This document shows positions 32,660 through 41,984 of a stretch of 64,000 nt of DNA, one piece after another. Each line of letters starts with the position of its first letter. Within the stretch, counting starts at the first letter, position 1. The position numbers and the translations under genes were made by a program. Source of the stretch: Defluviibacillus sp043739385. GTDB taxonomy: Bacteria; Pseudomonadota; Gammaproteobacteria; Burkholderiales; Burkholderiaceae_C. The stretch lies in assembly GCA_043739385.1 (NCBI GenBank), contig JAYUED010000202.1, positions 7,713 through 71,712 on the forward strand, in the 5' to 3' direction. Under the pieces are notes generated by a model. That model was not told the DNA's origin, made no database searches, and saw only the letters and a program-made list of their open reading frames with translations.

Positions 32660-33445
32660 ATGAGTACCCATTACGAAACCCTGCCAGCCGCCGCCCTCTA
32701 TTCAGATGCTTTTAACGTTGAGCCGCTCAGCGCGGCAGGGGAGCGCGATATGTGGCCGCGCAAACCTGGCGTGTTCATTCGCAAAGTAGTAGCCGAGGCT
32801 GCGGCTGAAGTCGTGGCTGAGTCAGAAGTGGTTCTTGCCTCTGAATCCCCAACTGAAAATGCCGAGACTCTTGAAACACCTGTTGCGCCAGCTGCTTCGC
32901 CTGCAGTTCAGCGCGAGCTGGTTGCAGGCCAGTGGGGCTTAGTGCCACCGTGGGTCAAATCTGCCTCTGATGCCAAGCTGCGCTCCACCAAACTCGTGAA
33001 CGCTCGCTCAGAAACTGTCTCTACATCCAACAACTTTCGGGATGCGTGGTTGGGTGGACAACGCTGCATAGTACCGATGATGGCGTTTTACGAGGACGAT
33101 TGGCGCAGCGGCAAGGCCGTGCCCACGCGCATTTCCCGCATCGACGGTAAACCGATGGGCGTTGCCGGTTTGTGGGAAAGTTGGACGGGGGCTACCGGCG
33201 AAAACATCATCAGCTTCACGCTCTTGACGGTGAACGCCAACAGCCATGCCTTGATGCACCGCTATCAGCAGCCTGGAACAGAAAAACGCATGGTGGCCGT
33301 ATTGAACGAAGGCGCTTACGACGCATGGCTTAGTGTGCGTTACGAGAAAGCCCGTGAATTCATGCGAGCCTATCCAGCGAACTGGCTGGCGGCGAATCCG
33401 GTTGAGACCAAAGCCAGCAAAGTGCCGCAGGGCTTGATGGGCTGA
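32660..33445 (+). CDS. SRAP (YedK/HMCES-like) domain protein lacking Cys2
   Basis: SOS-response-associated peptidase family, 261 residues. These proteins normally use Cys2, exposed after removal of Met1, to form a thiazolidine crosslink with abasic sites in single-stranded DNA. Here residue 2 is Ser (MSTHYE, codon agt), while the rest of the site is recognisable: LVNARSETV (Asn and Glu), MMAFYEDDW, and His in SHALMHRY. An Ala/Glu-rich insertion at about residues 44-85 is unusual. Single-base TGT to AGT could explain the loss. The divergent spacing to ycaO is only 41 bases. Crosslinking by Cys is impossible; another activity is unknown. Confidence 0.8.
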   Translation: MSTHYETLPAAALYSDAFNVEPLSAAGERDMWPRKPGVFIRKVVAEAAAEVVAESEVVLASESPTENAETLETPVAPAASPAVQRELVAGQWGLVPPWVKSASDAKLRSTKLVNARSETVSTSNNFRDAWLGGQRCIVPMMAFYEDDWRSGKAVPTRISRIDGKPMGVAGLWESWTGATGENIISFTLLTVNANSHALMHRYQQPGTEKRMVAVLNEGAYDAWLSVRYEKAREFMRAYPANWLAANPVETKASKVPQGLMG

Positions 33446-33502
33446 GCGTCCCACGTTCTCTTAGCTTGGCGCTACGCCTGGCGCCTGACATTAGCGCTGA
33501 GA

Positions 33503-34255
33503 TCACCCCTGACAAGATAAGCTTAGAGCTTGTAACGTCTTGCCAGTTTTTCCGTCAAACACCACCAAATTTACCTGACGGGCATGGTCAGGCGTGCCTG
33601 CGATGGTGTTGAACTTGAGCGTTTGTGTGCCCTGGTAGTCACCGACCGGTACGTATTGACGCACCACAAAATCATGTTTCAGCAGTTCACCCGCGTTTTC
33701 ACCCGCTTTAACCTTGGAGCTGTGGCCATGCTCAGTCACGCTCCAGTAGGCTGACCAGTTTCCGGATTTTTCACTCGGGGCAACGGTAGCCTCAAACGAT
33801 TCGGCGGCGGTGCGCTGCAGGTGAATGGTGGCCCGGCTGGGTTCGGCGCTGACCTCATTTTTAGCGCTATTGAAGGTAGCGCGTTCATAGTCGCGCCAAT
33901 CCGCACCGTTGCGCACCAGTTGCGGCGTATAAATACTGCGCAGGTTGTTCCAACTGGCTACTTGCTTTTGGCGGGCGGTGTAGGCAGGGTTAGCAAAACG
34001 ATCAACCCAACCAATGTAGTCCCAGTAGGCGACATGGAAAGCTTGAACCACGGCCTTGCCTTGGATCGCAGGTGTTTTCAAAGTAGACAGCCATTGGTCA
34101 GCCGGTGGACAAGAGCTGCATCCCTCAGAGGTGTACAGCTCGATCACTGGCGTTAGGGTGGCAGTGGAATTGGCTTGACAAGCAGGTTCTGCACTAAATA
34201 CAGCTGTAGTGCATGCCAATAGGCTACAGGCAGCTATGGAATAAATAGCATTCAT
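33503..34255 (-). CDS. DUF1223 thioredoxin-fold secreted protein
   Basis: A 250-residue exported protein of the DUF1223 family. The signal peptide ends near AVFSAEP. The thioredoxin-like N-terminal part has IELYTSEGCSSCPPADQWL with a Cys-Ser-Ser-Cys pair, followed by VVQAFHVAYWDYIGWVDRFANPAYTARQ, a family hallmark. A periplasmic location follows from the signal sequence. A redox role is inferred from the CxxC motif; no experimental function is known to me. It is convergent with the SRAP gene. Confidence 0.82.
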   Translation of the reverse strand: MNAIYSIAACSLLACTTAVFSAEPACQANSTATLTPVIELYTSEGCSSCPPADQWLSTLKTPAIQGKAVVQAFHVAYWDYIGWVDRFANPAYTARQKQVASWNNLRSIYTPQLVRNGADWRDYERATFNSAKNEVSAEPSRATIHLQRTAAESFEATVAPSEKSGNWSAYWSVTEHGHSSKVKAGENAGELLKHDFVVRQYVPVGDYQGTQTLKFNTIAGTPDHARQVNLVVFDGKTGKTLQALSLSCQG

Positions 34256-34375
34256 GGTGAATCCTCGGTGAGAGAAAGGTAGAGAGCAAAGTCACTACTT
34301 AGTCGTCAGGCGAGCCCCCGCTCTTACACGGCAAGACTATTCACCACGGTATTTTTGCGAAATTTACTGCTGACT

Positions 34376-34870
34376 TCACTGCACGAATGTGGTGTCGCCG
34401 CTCGCTTGAGGTGGTATCTTGATCGCTATAGCCTTGAACCGTCCCGTTGTTTCCACCGTACCTGCGTGCGCCGTACCTTTGGGAATCACGATCAACATCC
34501 CGGGTTTCAGATCAATCTTCTTGTCACCCAACCATGCGGTACCCGTCCCTTCCACGATGTACTGGATCTCATCGGACTTGCTATGAATGTGCTTGCCAAC
34601 ATTGCCCATCTGCACGCCAAGGGTTGCGTTGTCTGTGTTCACCAGCGTTTTAGCACGCAAATCAGGATTCGGCGTAGCGGGTAAATCAGCTTCTTTGATG
34701 CTGCTAATGTCGATAACGGTCGCAACCAATGGCACGGTTTGGGCGTGGGCCAGACTCAGCAAGTGCTCGGTCGCCGGGGACACCACTAATCCCGCGCAAA
34801 AGGCTGCACCAATGGCGAGGGTCGTGAGCATGGCTTTGGATTTAATTAGCGTTGTGCCGGAAGAGCGCAT
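34376..34870 (-). CDS. Exported cupin-domain protein
   Basis: A 164-residue protein with an N-terminal signal peptide or anchor (about residues 12-43, cleavage probably after AHA). A single cupin domain has KHIHSKSDEIQYIVEGTGTAWLG (metal-ligating His, His, Glu) and PGMLIVIPKGTAHAG (fourth His). It is probably a periplasmic metal-binding sensor or small enzyme of unknown substrate. Transcribed on its own; 120 bases separate it from the DUF1223 gene downstream, and nothing was recognised in that gap. Confidence 0.78.
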   Translation of the reverse strand: MRSSGTTLIKSKAMLTTLAIGAAFCAGLVVSPATEHLLSLAHAQTVPLVATVIDISSIKEADLPATPNPDLRAKTLVNTDNATLGVQMGNVGKHIHSKSDEIQYIVEGTGTAWLGDKKIDLKPGMLIVIPKGTAHAGTVETTGRFKAIAIKIPPQASGDTTFVQ

Positions 34871-34925
34871 AGTGATTTCCTTTTTCTTGTAGCCAACATA
34901 GGCTGTATGGGCCAGTTAAAACGGT

Positions 34926-35153
34926 TCAGGGTGCGCGGTGCAACCTAGGGGAAGAGAGCGCAATGATTTGATCCGAAGTCGCCTCGTCAATGTTGCGGTT
35001 TTTGGCCAGCAGATTGTCTGTTGCCAGCAAAATGCGCAATTGCTGCAGGTCTTTGACGGTCGGTGCTGCTTTGATTTGCAATAACGCACCGGTGCTGTTG
35101 CCGCTTTTAATTAGCGCAGCGACTTTAGGTGCCCAAGCGGTGGGACGGGCCAT
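34926..35153 (-). CDS. Small hypothetical protein
   Basis: A 75-residue soluble, probably all-helical protein with opening MARPTAWAPKVAALIKSGNSTGALLQIKAAPTVKDLQQLR. No family was recognised. It has sensible codon use and a Shine-Dalgarno-like sequence (aggag) just before the ATG on the minus strand, which supports it as real. The gap to yebC-like on the other strand (237 bases) holds promoters and a small GCGCGT/ACGCGC hairpin at 35355-35368. Confidence 0.5.
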   Translation of the reverse strand: MARPTAWAPKVAALIKSGNSTGALLQIKAAPTVKDLQQLRILLATDNLLAKNRNIDEATSDQIIALSSPRLHRAP

Positions 35154-35390
35154 GAGAGAAACTCCTGAAAACGATTGACAGGTGAGTGTGGCACAAACAG
35201 CCTCTTACAATTTGCAGCAGACAAAACTTCATTGTTACAAGCAATTAGCCAGTCCTTCTACCCGCCTTATCGGTGTATAACCCAATTCCCGTTGAGCCTC
35301 CTGCCGTATTTTTCATTAAGCGCGAGCGGCTCAATTACTCCCCCAAAAAACCCGGCGCGTCAACGCGCTACAAAACAAGGAATTTCGATC

Positions 35391-36104
35391 ATGGGCGCGC
35401 AATGGAAAGCAAAAGGCAAGGAACTCGCGGCGAATGCCAGGGGCCGTCTGTTTGGCCGCTTGGCCAAAGACATCATGATCGCGGCGCGCAACGGGGCTGA
35501 CCCGGCAACGAATGCGCGTTTGCGGCTGGTGGCAGAGCAGGCACGTAAAGTCTCGATGCCTAAAGAAACTTTAGAACGGGCCATTAAAAAAGGGGCGGGC
35601 CTGACGGGGGAGGTAGTGAATTTTGAGCACGTGATTTACGAAGGTTTTGGACCGCACCGTGTGCCCGTAATGATCGAATGCCTGACGGACAACGTGAACC
35701 GTACCGCTTCGGACATGCGCGTGCTGTTCCGCAAAGGGCAGCAAGGTACTTCGGGTTCGGTATCTTGGGACTTCGATCATGTAGGCATGATTGAAGCTGA
35801 GCCCTCAGCTAAAGGCGCCGATGCCGAGCTGGCCGCTATTGAAGCCGGTGCGCAAGACTTTGAGCCAGGTGAGGAAGAGGGCGGTACGCTGTTTCTCACG
35901 GACCCGACCGATCTGGATCTGGTTAGCCGTGCGCTACCGGCCCACAGTTTCAAAGTCTTGTCAGTCAAGCTGGGCTACAAGGCCAAGAACCCGATTGACT
36001 CTGCCAGCCTGAGTGCTGAGCATCTGGAAGAAGTGGAAGCCTTTCTCGCCGCGGTGGATGACAACGACGACGTGCAAAACGTGTTTGTAGGTTTGGCAGG
36101 TTAA
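35391..36104 (+). CDS. YebC/PmpR family protein
   Basis: A 237-residue member of the YebC/PmpR (TACO1) family, implicated as transcription regulators and, recently, as translation factors acting on proline stretches. The start is the ATG at 35391 with Shine-Dalgarno aagga; the upstream open frame lacks homology. Conserved blocks are MGAQWKAKGKELAANARGRLFGRLAKDIMIAAR, MPKETLERAIKKGAG, YEGFGPHRVPVMIECLTDNVNRTASDMR and a C-terminal acidic VDDNDDVQNVF. The N-terminus lacks the KW..I.HRK of main YebC, so it may be the second, YeeN-like paralogue. Confidence 0.88.
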   Translation: MGAQWKAKGKELAANARGRLFGRLAKDIMIAARNGADPATNARLRLVAEQARKVSMPKETLERAIKKGAGLTGEVVNFEHVIYEGFGPHRVPVMIECLTDNVNRTASDMRVLFRKGQQGTSGSVSWDFDHVGMIEAEPSAKGADAELAAIEAGAQDFEPGEEEGGTLFLTDPTDLDLVSRALPAHSFKVLSVKLGYKAKNPIDSASLSAEHLEEVEAFLAAVDDNDDVQNVFVGLAG

Positions 36105-36203
36105 GCCGACCCAAACTGTGGCCTTTTGCACCTTTGCGTGCTGCGGCCTGTGGCAAACTTCGCCGCTTCGCAAGCTTAAACAACCTCGTTGTTGACCCCG
36201 TTC

Positions 36204-38639
36204 ATGCAAAAAATCATCCGCCAAATTGCCTCAGAAATCAAAGTAACCGAACAACAGGTGAGGGCAGCGGTGGACTTACTTGATGGCGGGGCCACGGTGC
36301 CATTCATCGCCCGCTACCGCAAAGAAGTGACCAATGGGCTGGATGATATTCAGCTGCGCGAGCTGGATGTGCGCCTGTCCTACCTGCGTGAACTGGAAGA
36401 CCGGCGTGAGGCGGTGCTCAAAAGCATTGACGAACAAGGTAAGTTGACCCCCGAGCTGCGCGCTTCTATTGAGTCTGCGCCGACCAAGCAAGAGCTGGAA
36501 GATATCTACCTGCCCTTCAAACCCAAGCGCCGCACCAAGGGCATGATTGCCCGGGAAGCCGGTATTGAGCCGCTCGCGAATAAGTTGTTTGCAGATCCGT
36601 CGCTTGATCCAATTCTTGAGGCCACCGCGTTCTTGAAGCCTGCGGGAACACCGGAAGGGTCTGACTTTTCTACCCCGCAGGCGGTTCTGGACGGTGTGCG
36701 TGATTTGTTGTCCGAGCGCTGGGCCGAAGACGCCGGATTGGTTCAGGGTCTGCGCGAATGGCTATGGAATGAAGGACTATTCCGTTCAAAGCTTACCGAT
36801 GGCAAGGACGAGAACAACCCAGATGTAGCCAAATTTCGCGATTATTTTGACTACGACGAGCCGATTGGCCGCGTGCCGTCGCACCGCGCGTTGGCCGTGT
36901 TTCGAGGGCGGACGCTGGAAATACTCGATGCAAAATTAATAGCGCCTGAAGCAGATGGAATAAGTGCATCTGTAGTCAATGAGGTGAAAACACCTCGTGC
37001 AGTTGTCGTTAGCCTTGCCGAGGGGCGCATTGCACTGTACTTGGGCTGGAGCCACCAGAAGCGGGCTTCAGATGACGTGATCCGCAAATGCGTGGCATGG
37101 ACGTGGCGCGTCAAGCTCAGCATGTCCACCGAGCGCGATTTGTTCGCCCGGCTGCGTGAAGACGCTGAAAAAGTCGCTATTAAAGTATTTGCCGATAACC
37201 TGCGTGACTTGCTGCTGGCTGCACCCGCCGGCCCGCGCGTGGTGATGGGCTTAGACCCTGGCATCCGCACTGGAGTGAAAGTGGCGGTGGTGGACAGCAC
37301 TGGCAAGCTGCTGGAAACAGCTACCGTCTACCCGCACGAGCCGCGCCGGGATTGGGAAGGCTCGCTGCACACGTTGGCACTGCTGTCGCGAAAACATGGC
37401 GTGAACCTGATTGCGATTGGCAACGGTACCGCCAGCCGCGAGACCGATAAACTGGCTGGCGACCTGATGAAACGACTGGAAGCCCTCCAAGACCAAAGTG
37501 ATCCTTCCTCCGGCCCAGCGATGCAGAAAGTCGTTGTCAGCGAAGCTGGTGCCTCGGTCTACAGCGCTAGCGAATTTGCAAGCCAAGAGATGCCCGATGT
37601 GGACGTGAGCCTGCGTGGGGCAGCCAGCATCGCTCGTCGCCTGCAAGACCCGCTGGCAGAGTTGGTGAAGATTGACCCCAAATCAATCGGTGTCGGCCAG
37701 TACCAGCACGACGTAAACCAAAGCGAGCTCGCCCGCACACTTGAAACCGTGGTCGAAGACTGTGTGAATGCGGTCGGTGTGGACTTAAATACCGCCAGCG
37801 TCCCACTGCTGAGCCGGGTTTCGGGGCTTTCTGGCAGCGTTGCCAAAGCCGTAGTGCGCTGGCGTGAGGCCAATGGCGCATTCAAAAACCGCAAGCAATT
37901 GATGGACGTGTCTGGTCTTGGCGCAAAGACCTTCGAGCAAAGTGCAGGATTTTTGCGCATTCGCGGCGGCGACAACCCCCTTGACATGACCAGCGTACAC
38001 CCCGAGACCTACGCTGTGGTGGAGAAAATCATCGCCCAAACAGCTAAACCGATTGCTGAGCTGATGGGCCGTGCCGGGATGCTCAAAACCCTCAAGCCCG
38101 AGCTGTTTGCGAACGATAAATTTGGCGTCATTACCGTCAAAGATATTTTGAGCGAGCTTGAAAAGCCAGGCCGTGACCCGCGCCCCGACTTCAAAGTGGC
38201 CCGCTTCAGCGAAGGCGTGGAAGATATCAAAGACTTGAAAGAAGGCATGGTGCTGGAGGGCACAGTTAGTAACGTGGCCGCTTTCGGCGCGTTCATTGAT
38301 TTAGGTGTCCACCAGGATGGTCTTGTGCATGTCAGCCAAATGAGCCACAAGTTCATTAGCGACGCCCGTGAAATAGTTAAAACTGGCGATGTGGTCAAAG
38401 TGAAGGTAATGGAGGTTGACGTAGCGCGCAAGCGAATTGGCCTCTCGATGAAGCTCGATGCCGCACCTGCCCGCAAAGACGGCCCGCGTGACAACCGCTT
38501 TGAAGGCGCTGGGCGTGGACAACATCAGCACCAGAATCAGAACCAACATCAAGGCCGAGGCCTTCAAAGCGGGAACCAGCCTGCTACTGGTAATGCTATG
38601 GCATCGGCCTTTGCCAAGTTGCAAAGCTTGAAGAAATAG
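36204..38639 (+). CDS. tex: Tex, transcription accessory / RNA-binding S1 protein
   Basis: An 811-residue homologue of Tex. Layout: N-terminal helical region with GGATVPFIARYRKEVTNGLDD, and KQELEDIYLPFKPKRRTKGMIAREAGIEPLA. The YqgF/RuvX-like nuclease fold contains VVMGLDPGIRTGVKVAVVD and IAIGNGTASRETDKL. A helix-hairpin-helix region follows (VPLLSRVSGLSGSVAKAVVRWREANGAF), then a C-terminal S1 domain (GMVLEGTVSNVAAFGAFIDLGVHQDGLVHVSQ). The tail is Gln/His/Asn-rich. The ATG at 36204 gives the canonical start; TTG codons 12-15 bases upstream are unlikely. Housekeeping gene. Confidence 0.95.
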   Translation: MQKIIRQIASEIKVTEQQVRAAVDLLDGGATVPFIARYRKEVTNGLDDIQLRELDVRLSYLRELEDRREAVLKSIDEQGKLTPELRASIESAPTKQELEDIYLPFKPKRRTKGMIAREAGIEPLANKLFADPSLDPILEATAFLKPAGTPEGSDFSTPQAVLDGVRDLLSERWAEDAGLVQGLREWLWNEGLFRSKLTDGKDENNPDVAKFRDYFDYDEPIGRVPSHRALAVFRGRTLEILDAKLIAPEADGISASVVNEVKTPRAVVVSLAEGRIALYLGWSHQKRASDDVIRKCVAWTWRVKLSMSTERDLFARLREDAEKVAIKVFADNLRDLLLAAPAGPRVVMGLDPGIRTGVKVAVVDSTGKLLETATVYPHEPRRDWEGSLHTLALLSRKHGVNLIAIGNGTASRETDKLAGDLMKRLEALQDQSDPSSGPAMQKVVVSEAGASVYSASEFASQEMPDVDVSLRGAASIARRLQDPLAELVKIDPKSIGVGQYQHDVNQSELARTLETVVEDCVNAVGVDLNTASVPLLSRVSGLSGSVAKAVVRWREANGAFKNRKQLMDVSGLGAKTFEQSAGFLRIRGGDNPLDMTSVHPETYAVVEKIIAQTAKPIAELMGRAGMLKTLKPELFANDKFGVITVKDILSELEKPGRDPRPDFKVARFSEGVEDIKDLKEGMVLEGTVSNVAAFGAFIDLGVHQDGLVHVSQMSHKFISDAREIVKTGDVVKVKVMEVDVARKRIGLSMKLDAAPARKDGPRDNRFEGAGRGQHQHQNQNQHQGRGLQSGNQPATGNAMASAFAKLQSLKK

Positions 38640-38701
38640 CATAATCGTCTAGGAAAAATAAGTCTAAGCCTGACAACACTGCGGCCTTGCCGAGACACCC
38701 T

Positions 38702-39502
38702 ATGAAGCTGGAACAATTGCTCAAACAACCCAATGCGTTGCCCACGGTGCCTGACTTGGCATTGATGCTCATTGAAACCTTTGACAAAGAAGACGTAGAT
38801 GTACGCGAAATCGCACGCCATATCTCCAGCGACCCCGTACTGCTGATCAAGCTGCTTAAGCAGGCGAATTCTGCGTTTTTTGGACTGCTGCGTTCTGTAA
38901 CTACGGCCCAAGATGCCATCGCCATATTGGGGTTCACTCGCGTTCGGGCCATGGTTTTGGGTGCGGTGATGGACAACTCTTTTAGCGTCGTGCCTGGCGT
39001 CAAACTGGAGCAGTTTTGGCGCTATAGCTTTAACACTGCAAACATGGCACGCTATGTGGCATCTAAAATTGATGTTGATTTGAATCTCGCCTTCACCGTG
39101 GGCGTCATTCACTCTATTGGTGAAATCGTGATGCACGTAGGGATGCCCAATGAGATGTTCAAACTCGATGAAACCGTGGCTCCGCTGGCCATCAAAAGAG
39201 TAGAAACCGAGTTTGAGCTGTTTGGCTATACCTACGCTGATGTAGGTGCCGCGCTAGCGCGCAGTTGGCGTTTCCCCAAAAGCATCATCAATGCCATCGA
39301 GTACCAGCGTGCACCGTTCGACAATGATCTGTACGAACCTATGGCTGGTGTGATCCATATGGCCGCGTGGCGAGCTAGGGCGGCCGAGCTCAGACAAAGT
39401 CGTGATGACCTGATCCACACCTACCCCGACGAAGTAGGCGAGCTGCTGACGCTAGACCCTGATTTATTGATGGACGACTTTGAAGGCGTTTTAGAAACTT
39501 AA
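38702..39502 (+). CDS. HDOD-domain signalling protein
   Basis: A 266-residue cytoplasmic protein with an HDOD domain over most of its length: LPTVPDLALMLIETFDKEDVDVREIARHISSDPVLLIKLLKQANSAFFGL, then AIAILGFTRVRAMVLGAVM and the His-containing core GVIHSIGEIVMHVGMP. HDOD proteins resemble HD phosphodiesterases but lack the catalytic HD pair and serve in signal transduction. It overlaps the patatin gene start by one base (TAATG), suggesting a two-gene operon. Confidence 0.88.
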   Translation: MKLEQLLKQPNALPTVPDLALMLIETFDKEDVDVREIARHISSDPVLLIKLLKQANSAFFGLLRSVTTAQDAIAILGFTRVRAMVLGAVMDNSFSVVPGVKLEQFWRYSFNTANMARYVASKIDVDLNLAFTVGVIHSIGEIVMHVGMPNEMFKLDETVAPLAIKRVETEFELFGYTYADVGAALARSWRFPKSIINAIEYQRAPFDNDLYEPMAGVIHMAAWRARAAELRQSRDDLIHTYPDEVGELLTLDPDLLMDDFEGVLET

Positions 39503-40644
39503 TGACCTCTGCTCGACTGCCTGCGTTACGCATCTATGCTGGACCTAAAGCCCGAGCACTGCTGACCCGCGACGGCCTACAAGCCCACCACGTCAAACTT
39601 ATTCCCGGTGCAGCCGGTGGCCCCAAAGGCCTTATTTTGGGTGCGTTAGACCGTTACCTGTTTGGCGATTGGCTCGCCAAAAGCGCGCACAAGGTACATC
39701 TTGTCGGGGCTTCCATCGGTGCTTGGCGCATGGCGACGGCTTGTTTGGCTGATCCATCTGCGGCTCTGCAAAAACTCGAATATGACTACATTCACCAGGA
39801 TTACGCAGTGCCTCCTGGCAAAAAGCGTGTTTCCGCCGACCAGGTGAGCGAGGTATTTGGAAGAAATTTGCAGGCGTTTTACAGCGGACGGATCGATGAA
39901 ATTCTGGCCCATCCCCGTTACCGTCTGCACATCATTACCGCACGTGGACGCCATGTACTGCGGCGTGAGCACAGCATTGGGACCCCATTGGGGTACCTAG
40001 GGGCTTTTGTCACCAACACGCTGCACCGCAAGGCATTGGGGGCATGGCTGGAGCGGGTGGTGTTCTCATCGCACGACGCCGATTTACCTTTCGCAACAGC
40101 AGACTACCGAACCCGCCAAGTCCATTTGAGCGAGGCGAATTTCAGCCCGGCGTTACAGGCCAGTTGTTCAATTCCCTTTGTGTTGCGCTCGGTCAGCCAT
40201 ATCCCAGGCGCCCCCAGTGGCGCTTATTGGGATGGTGGCATCACCGATTACCACTTGCACCTTGATTACCGCAAACTTTGCGGAGTGGATACCGGCCATA
40301 AGGCTATCGTCAAAGGTGTTTCAGAGGGTGTAGTGGAAAGTGTTGTGCTTTACCCCCATTTTCAAAAGAGCATCGTTCCCGGCTGGCTGGACAAAAGCCT
40401 TAAATGGCGGCACGGAGCGACTCACTTTCTCGATAACGCCGTGGTACTGGCGCCCAATCCTGATTGGATCAAAACCCTGCCTAACGGCAAGCTACCTGAC
40501 CGTAACGATTTCACCCATTACGGCACCGATTTTGCAGGACGAGTCAAAGCCTGGACGACAGCCGCATCACAAGCCCAGCAACTCGCTGATGAATTTGCAG
40601 CCTGGGTGCAAAGACCAGACATGGGACGGGTTGAGGCACTTTAG
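39502..40644 (+). CDS. Patatin-like phospholipase
   Basis: A 380-residue lipid acyl hydrolase with a Ser-Asp dyad. The oxyanion loop is PGAAGGPKGLILG (37-47), the nucleophile elbow GASIG has Ser71, and the Asp of the DGG motif is Asp244 (YWDGGITDYHL). Between them lies VSADQVSEVFGRNLQAFYSG. There is no signal peptide, so it is cytoplasmic. It is coupled to the HDOD gene upstream. Substrate is unknown. Confidence 0.85.
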   Translation: MTSARLPALRIYAGPKARALLTRDGLQAHHVKLIPGAAGGPKGLILGALDRYLFGDWLAKSAHKVHLVGASIGAWRMATACLADPSAALQKLEYDYIHQDYAVPPGKKRVSADQVSEVFGRNLQAFYSGRIDEILAHPRYRLHIITARGRHVLRREHSIGTPLGYLGAFVTNTLHRKALGAWLERVVFSSHDADLPFATADYRTRQVHLSEANFSPALQASCSIPFVLRSVSHIPGAPSGAYWDGGITDYHLHLDYRKLCGVDTGHKAIVKGVSEGVVESVVLYPHFQKSIVPGWLDKSLKWRHGATHFLDNAVVLAPNPDWIKTLPNGKLPDRNDFTHYGTDFAGRVKAWTTAASQAQQLADEFAAWVQRPDMGRVEAL

Positions 40645-40693
40645 CTTGGTGCGGTTATGTATTTTTGTGAGTAATTTTTTATGTGATTTTCAG

Positions 40694-41830
40694 TCACATT
40701 GAACTCCTCAGCATCTCTTCATAATCCGCCTCACTGGCCAACCGAGGATTGGATTTATGGCAATGATCGGCCAGTGCGCCTTGAATAATTTGCGCAAACT
40801 GCGCCCGTTCTACGCCCATCGCAGCCAGCCCAGTAGGCAATCCAAGCCGAGCGTTCATGTCTGACAGGGCTTCGGCTACATCACCGCCTGAATCTAATCC
40901 CATGGCTTGTGCCATGCGCTTAAGACGCTCTTCTTTTTGAAGCGATTCAACCTCTGCATTGAACCGTACGACGGCGGGTAAGAACATAGCGTTCAAAGTA
41001 CCGTGGTGTAAACGTGGATTCACGCCACCCAAGCTGTGGCTCAGGGAGTGCACGCAGCCCAGGCCTTTTTGGAACGCCATCGCGCCTTGCATACTGGCAC
41101 TCATCAGGTTCAGGCGGGCTTCGCGGTCAAGTCCGTCTTTGGTCGCTCGCTCAATAAAGCCCCAGCCGCGCCGCAGTCCCTCCAGTGCAATGCCATCAGC
41201 GGGTGGGTTGAACGCGGGAGCCATGAAGGTTTCCATGCAATGGGCGATAGCGTCCATGCCCGTAGCAGCGGTCAGCATGGGGGGTAAGCCCAGCGTCAAC
41301 TCAGGGTCACAGATAGCGCTTTTGGGGACAAGGTGCCAAGCGTGAAAGCCCAGCTTACGGTGGTCGTCCACGATGATGATGGCACCGCGGGCTACCTCTG
41401 AGCCCGTGCCGCTCGTGGTCGGTACAGCGATCAACGGGGCTGCACGCTCGGTGATAAGGGCCGAGCCGCCTTCGATGGTGGCATAGCGCGTGAGCGGGCC
41501 TTCGTGTGTTGCGACGATGGCAACACCCTTGGCACAGTCGATGGCACTGCCGCCGCCCACCGCAATCAGGCCATCGCAAGCGTTATCTTTGTACATTTTG
41601 GCGGCGGCGCGTACCGCGGCTTCGGTGGGGTTGGACGGTGTCTGGTCGAACACCGACACCGTCAAGCCACCCAGTTGGTCAAGCGCTTTTTGCAGCACGC
41701 CAGCGGCTTTGACGCCCGCGTCGGTAACAACCAAGGGACGGGTGATGCCGATGCGCTGGCATTCTGCCTTGAGCATTTGAACCGCACCAAATTCAAAATG
41801 GATATGCGTGACGTAGTAGATAAAAGCCAT
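40694..41830 (-). CDS. Iron-containing alcohol dehydrogenase
   Basis: A 378-residue family III dehydrogenase. The ATG at 41830 gives the normal opening FIYYVTHIHFEFGAVQML; a longer open frame upstream has no homology. The cofactor motif is VGGGSAIDCAKG, then PTTSGTGSEVA. Metal ligands lie in TGMDAIAHCME (Asp and His), CVHSLSHSLGG and NPRLHHGTLNA (His residues). It oxidises an alcohol or reduces an aldehyde/ketone with NAD(P); the substrate is not predictable. Divergent from an esterase gene, 154 bases away, so they may share a regulator and act on related compounds. Confidence 0.9.
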   Translation of the reverse strand: MAFIYYVTHIHFEFGAVQMLKAECQRIGITRPLVVTDAGVKAAGVLQKALDQLGGLTVSVFDQTPSNPTEAAVRAAAKMYKDNACDGLIAVGGGSAIDCAKGVAIVATHEGPLTRYATIEGGSALITERAAPLIAVPTTSGTGSEVARGAIIIVDDHRKLGFHAWHLVPKSAICDPELTLGLPPMLTAATGMDAIAHCMETFMAPAFNPPADGIALEGLRRGWGFIERATKDGLDREARLNLMSASMQGAMAFQKGLGCVHSLSHSLGGVNPRLHHGTLNAMFLPAVVRFNAEVESLQKEERLKRMAQAMGLDSGGDVAEALSDMNARLGLPTGLAAMGVERAQFAQIIQGALADHCHKSNPRLASEADYEEMLRSSM

Positions 41831-41984
41831 GGTGTCTGTGATGTCTGTTTGTTTAGCGGGTGAAGCAGGGCGGTGAACGCAAAACGTTACGATACCAGCC
41901 TTCATCGGCTCGTGCCCCCTTTTATCTCCTTGCCTCCCCTTGTGCCTCTTTGCTAAATTTTTGTGACTATTTTTGGAGACCGCT

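Noticed and set aside
35175..35390. N-terminal extension of the YebC-like protein by 72 codons
   Set aside because: The extension has no family similarity and a clear Shine-Dalgarno precedes the ATG at 35391.
40681..40699. ATGTGA/TCACAT dyad as a terminator
   Set aside because: The stem is only 6 bp and the T run precedes rather than follows it on the plus strand; on the minus strand A residues follow.
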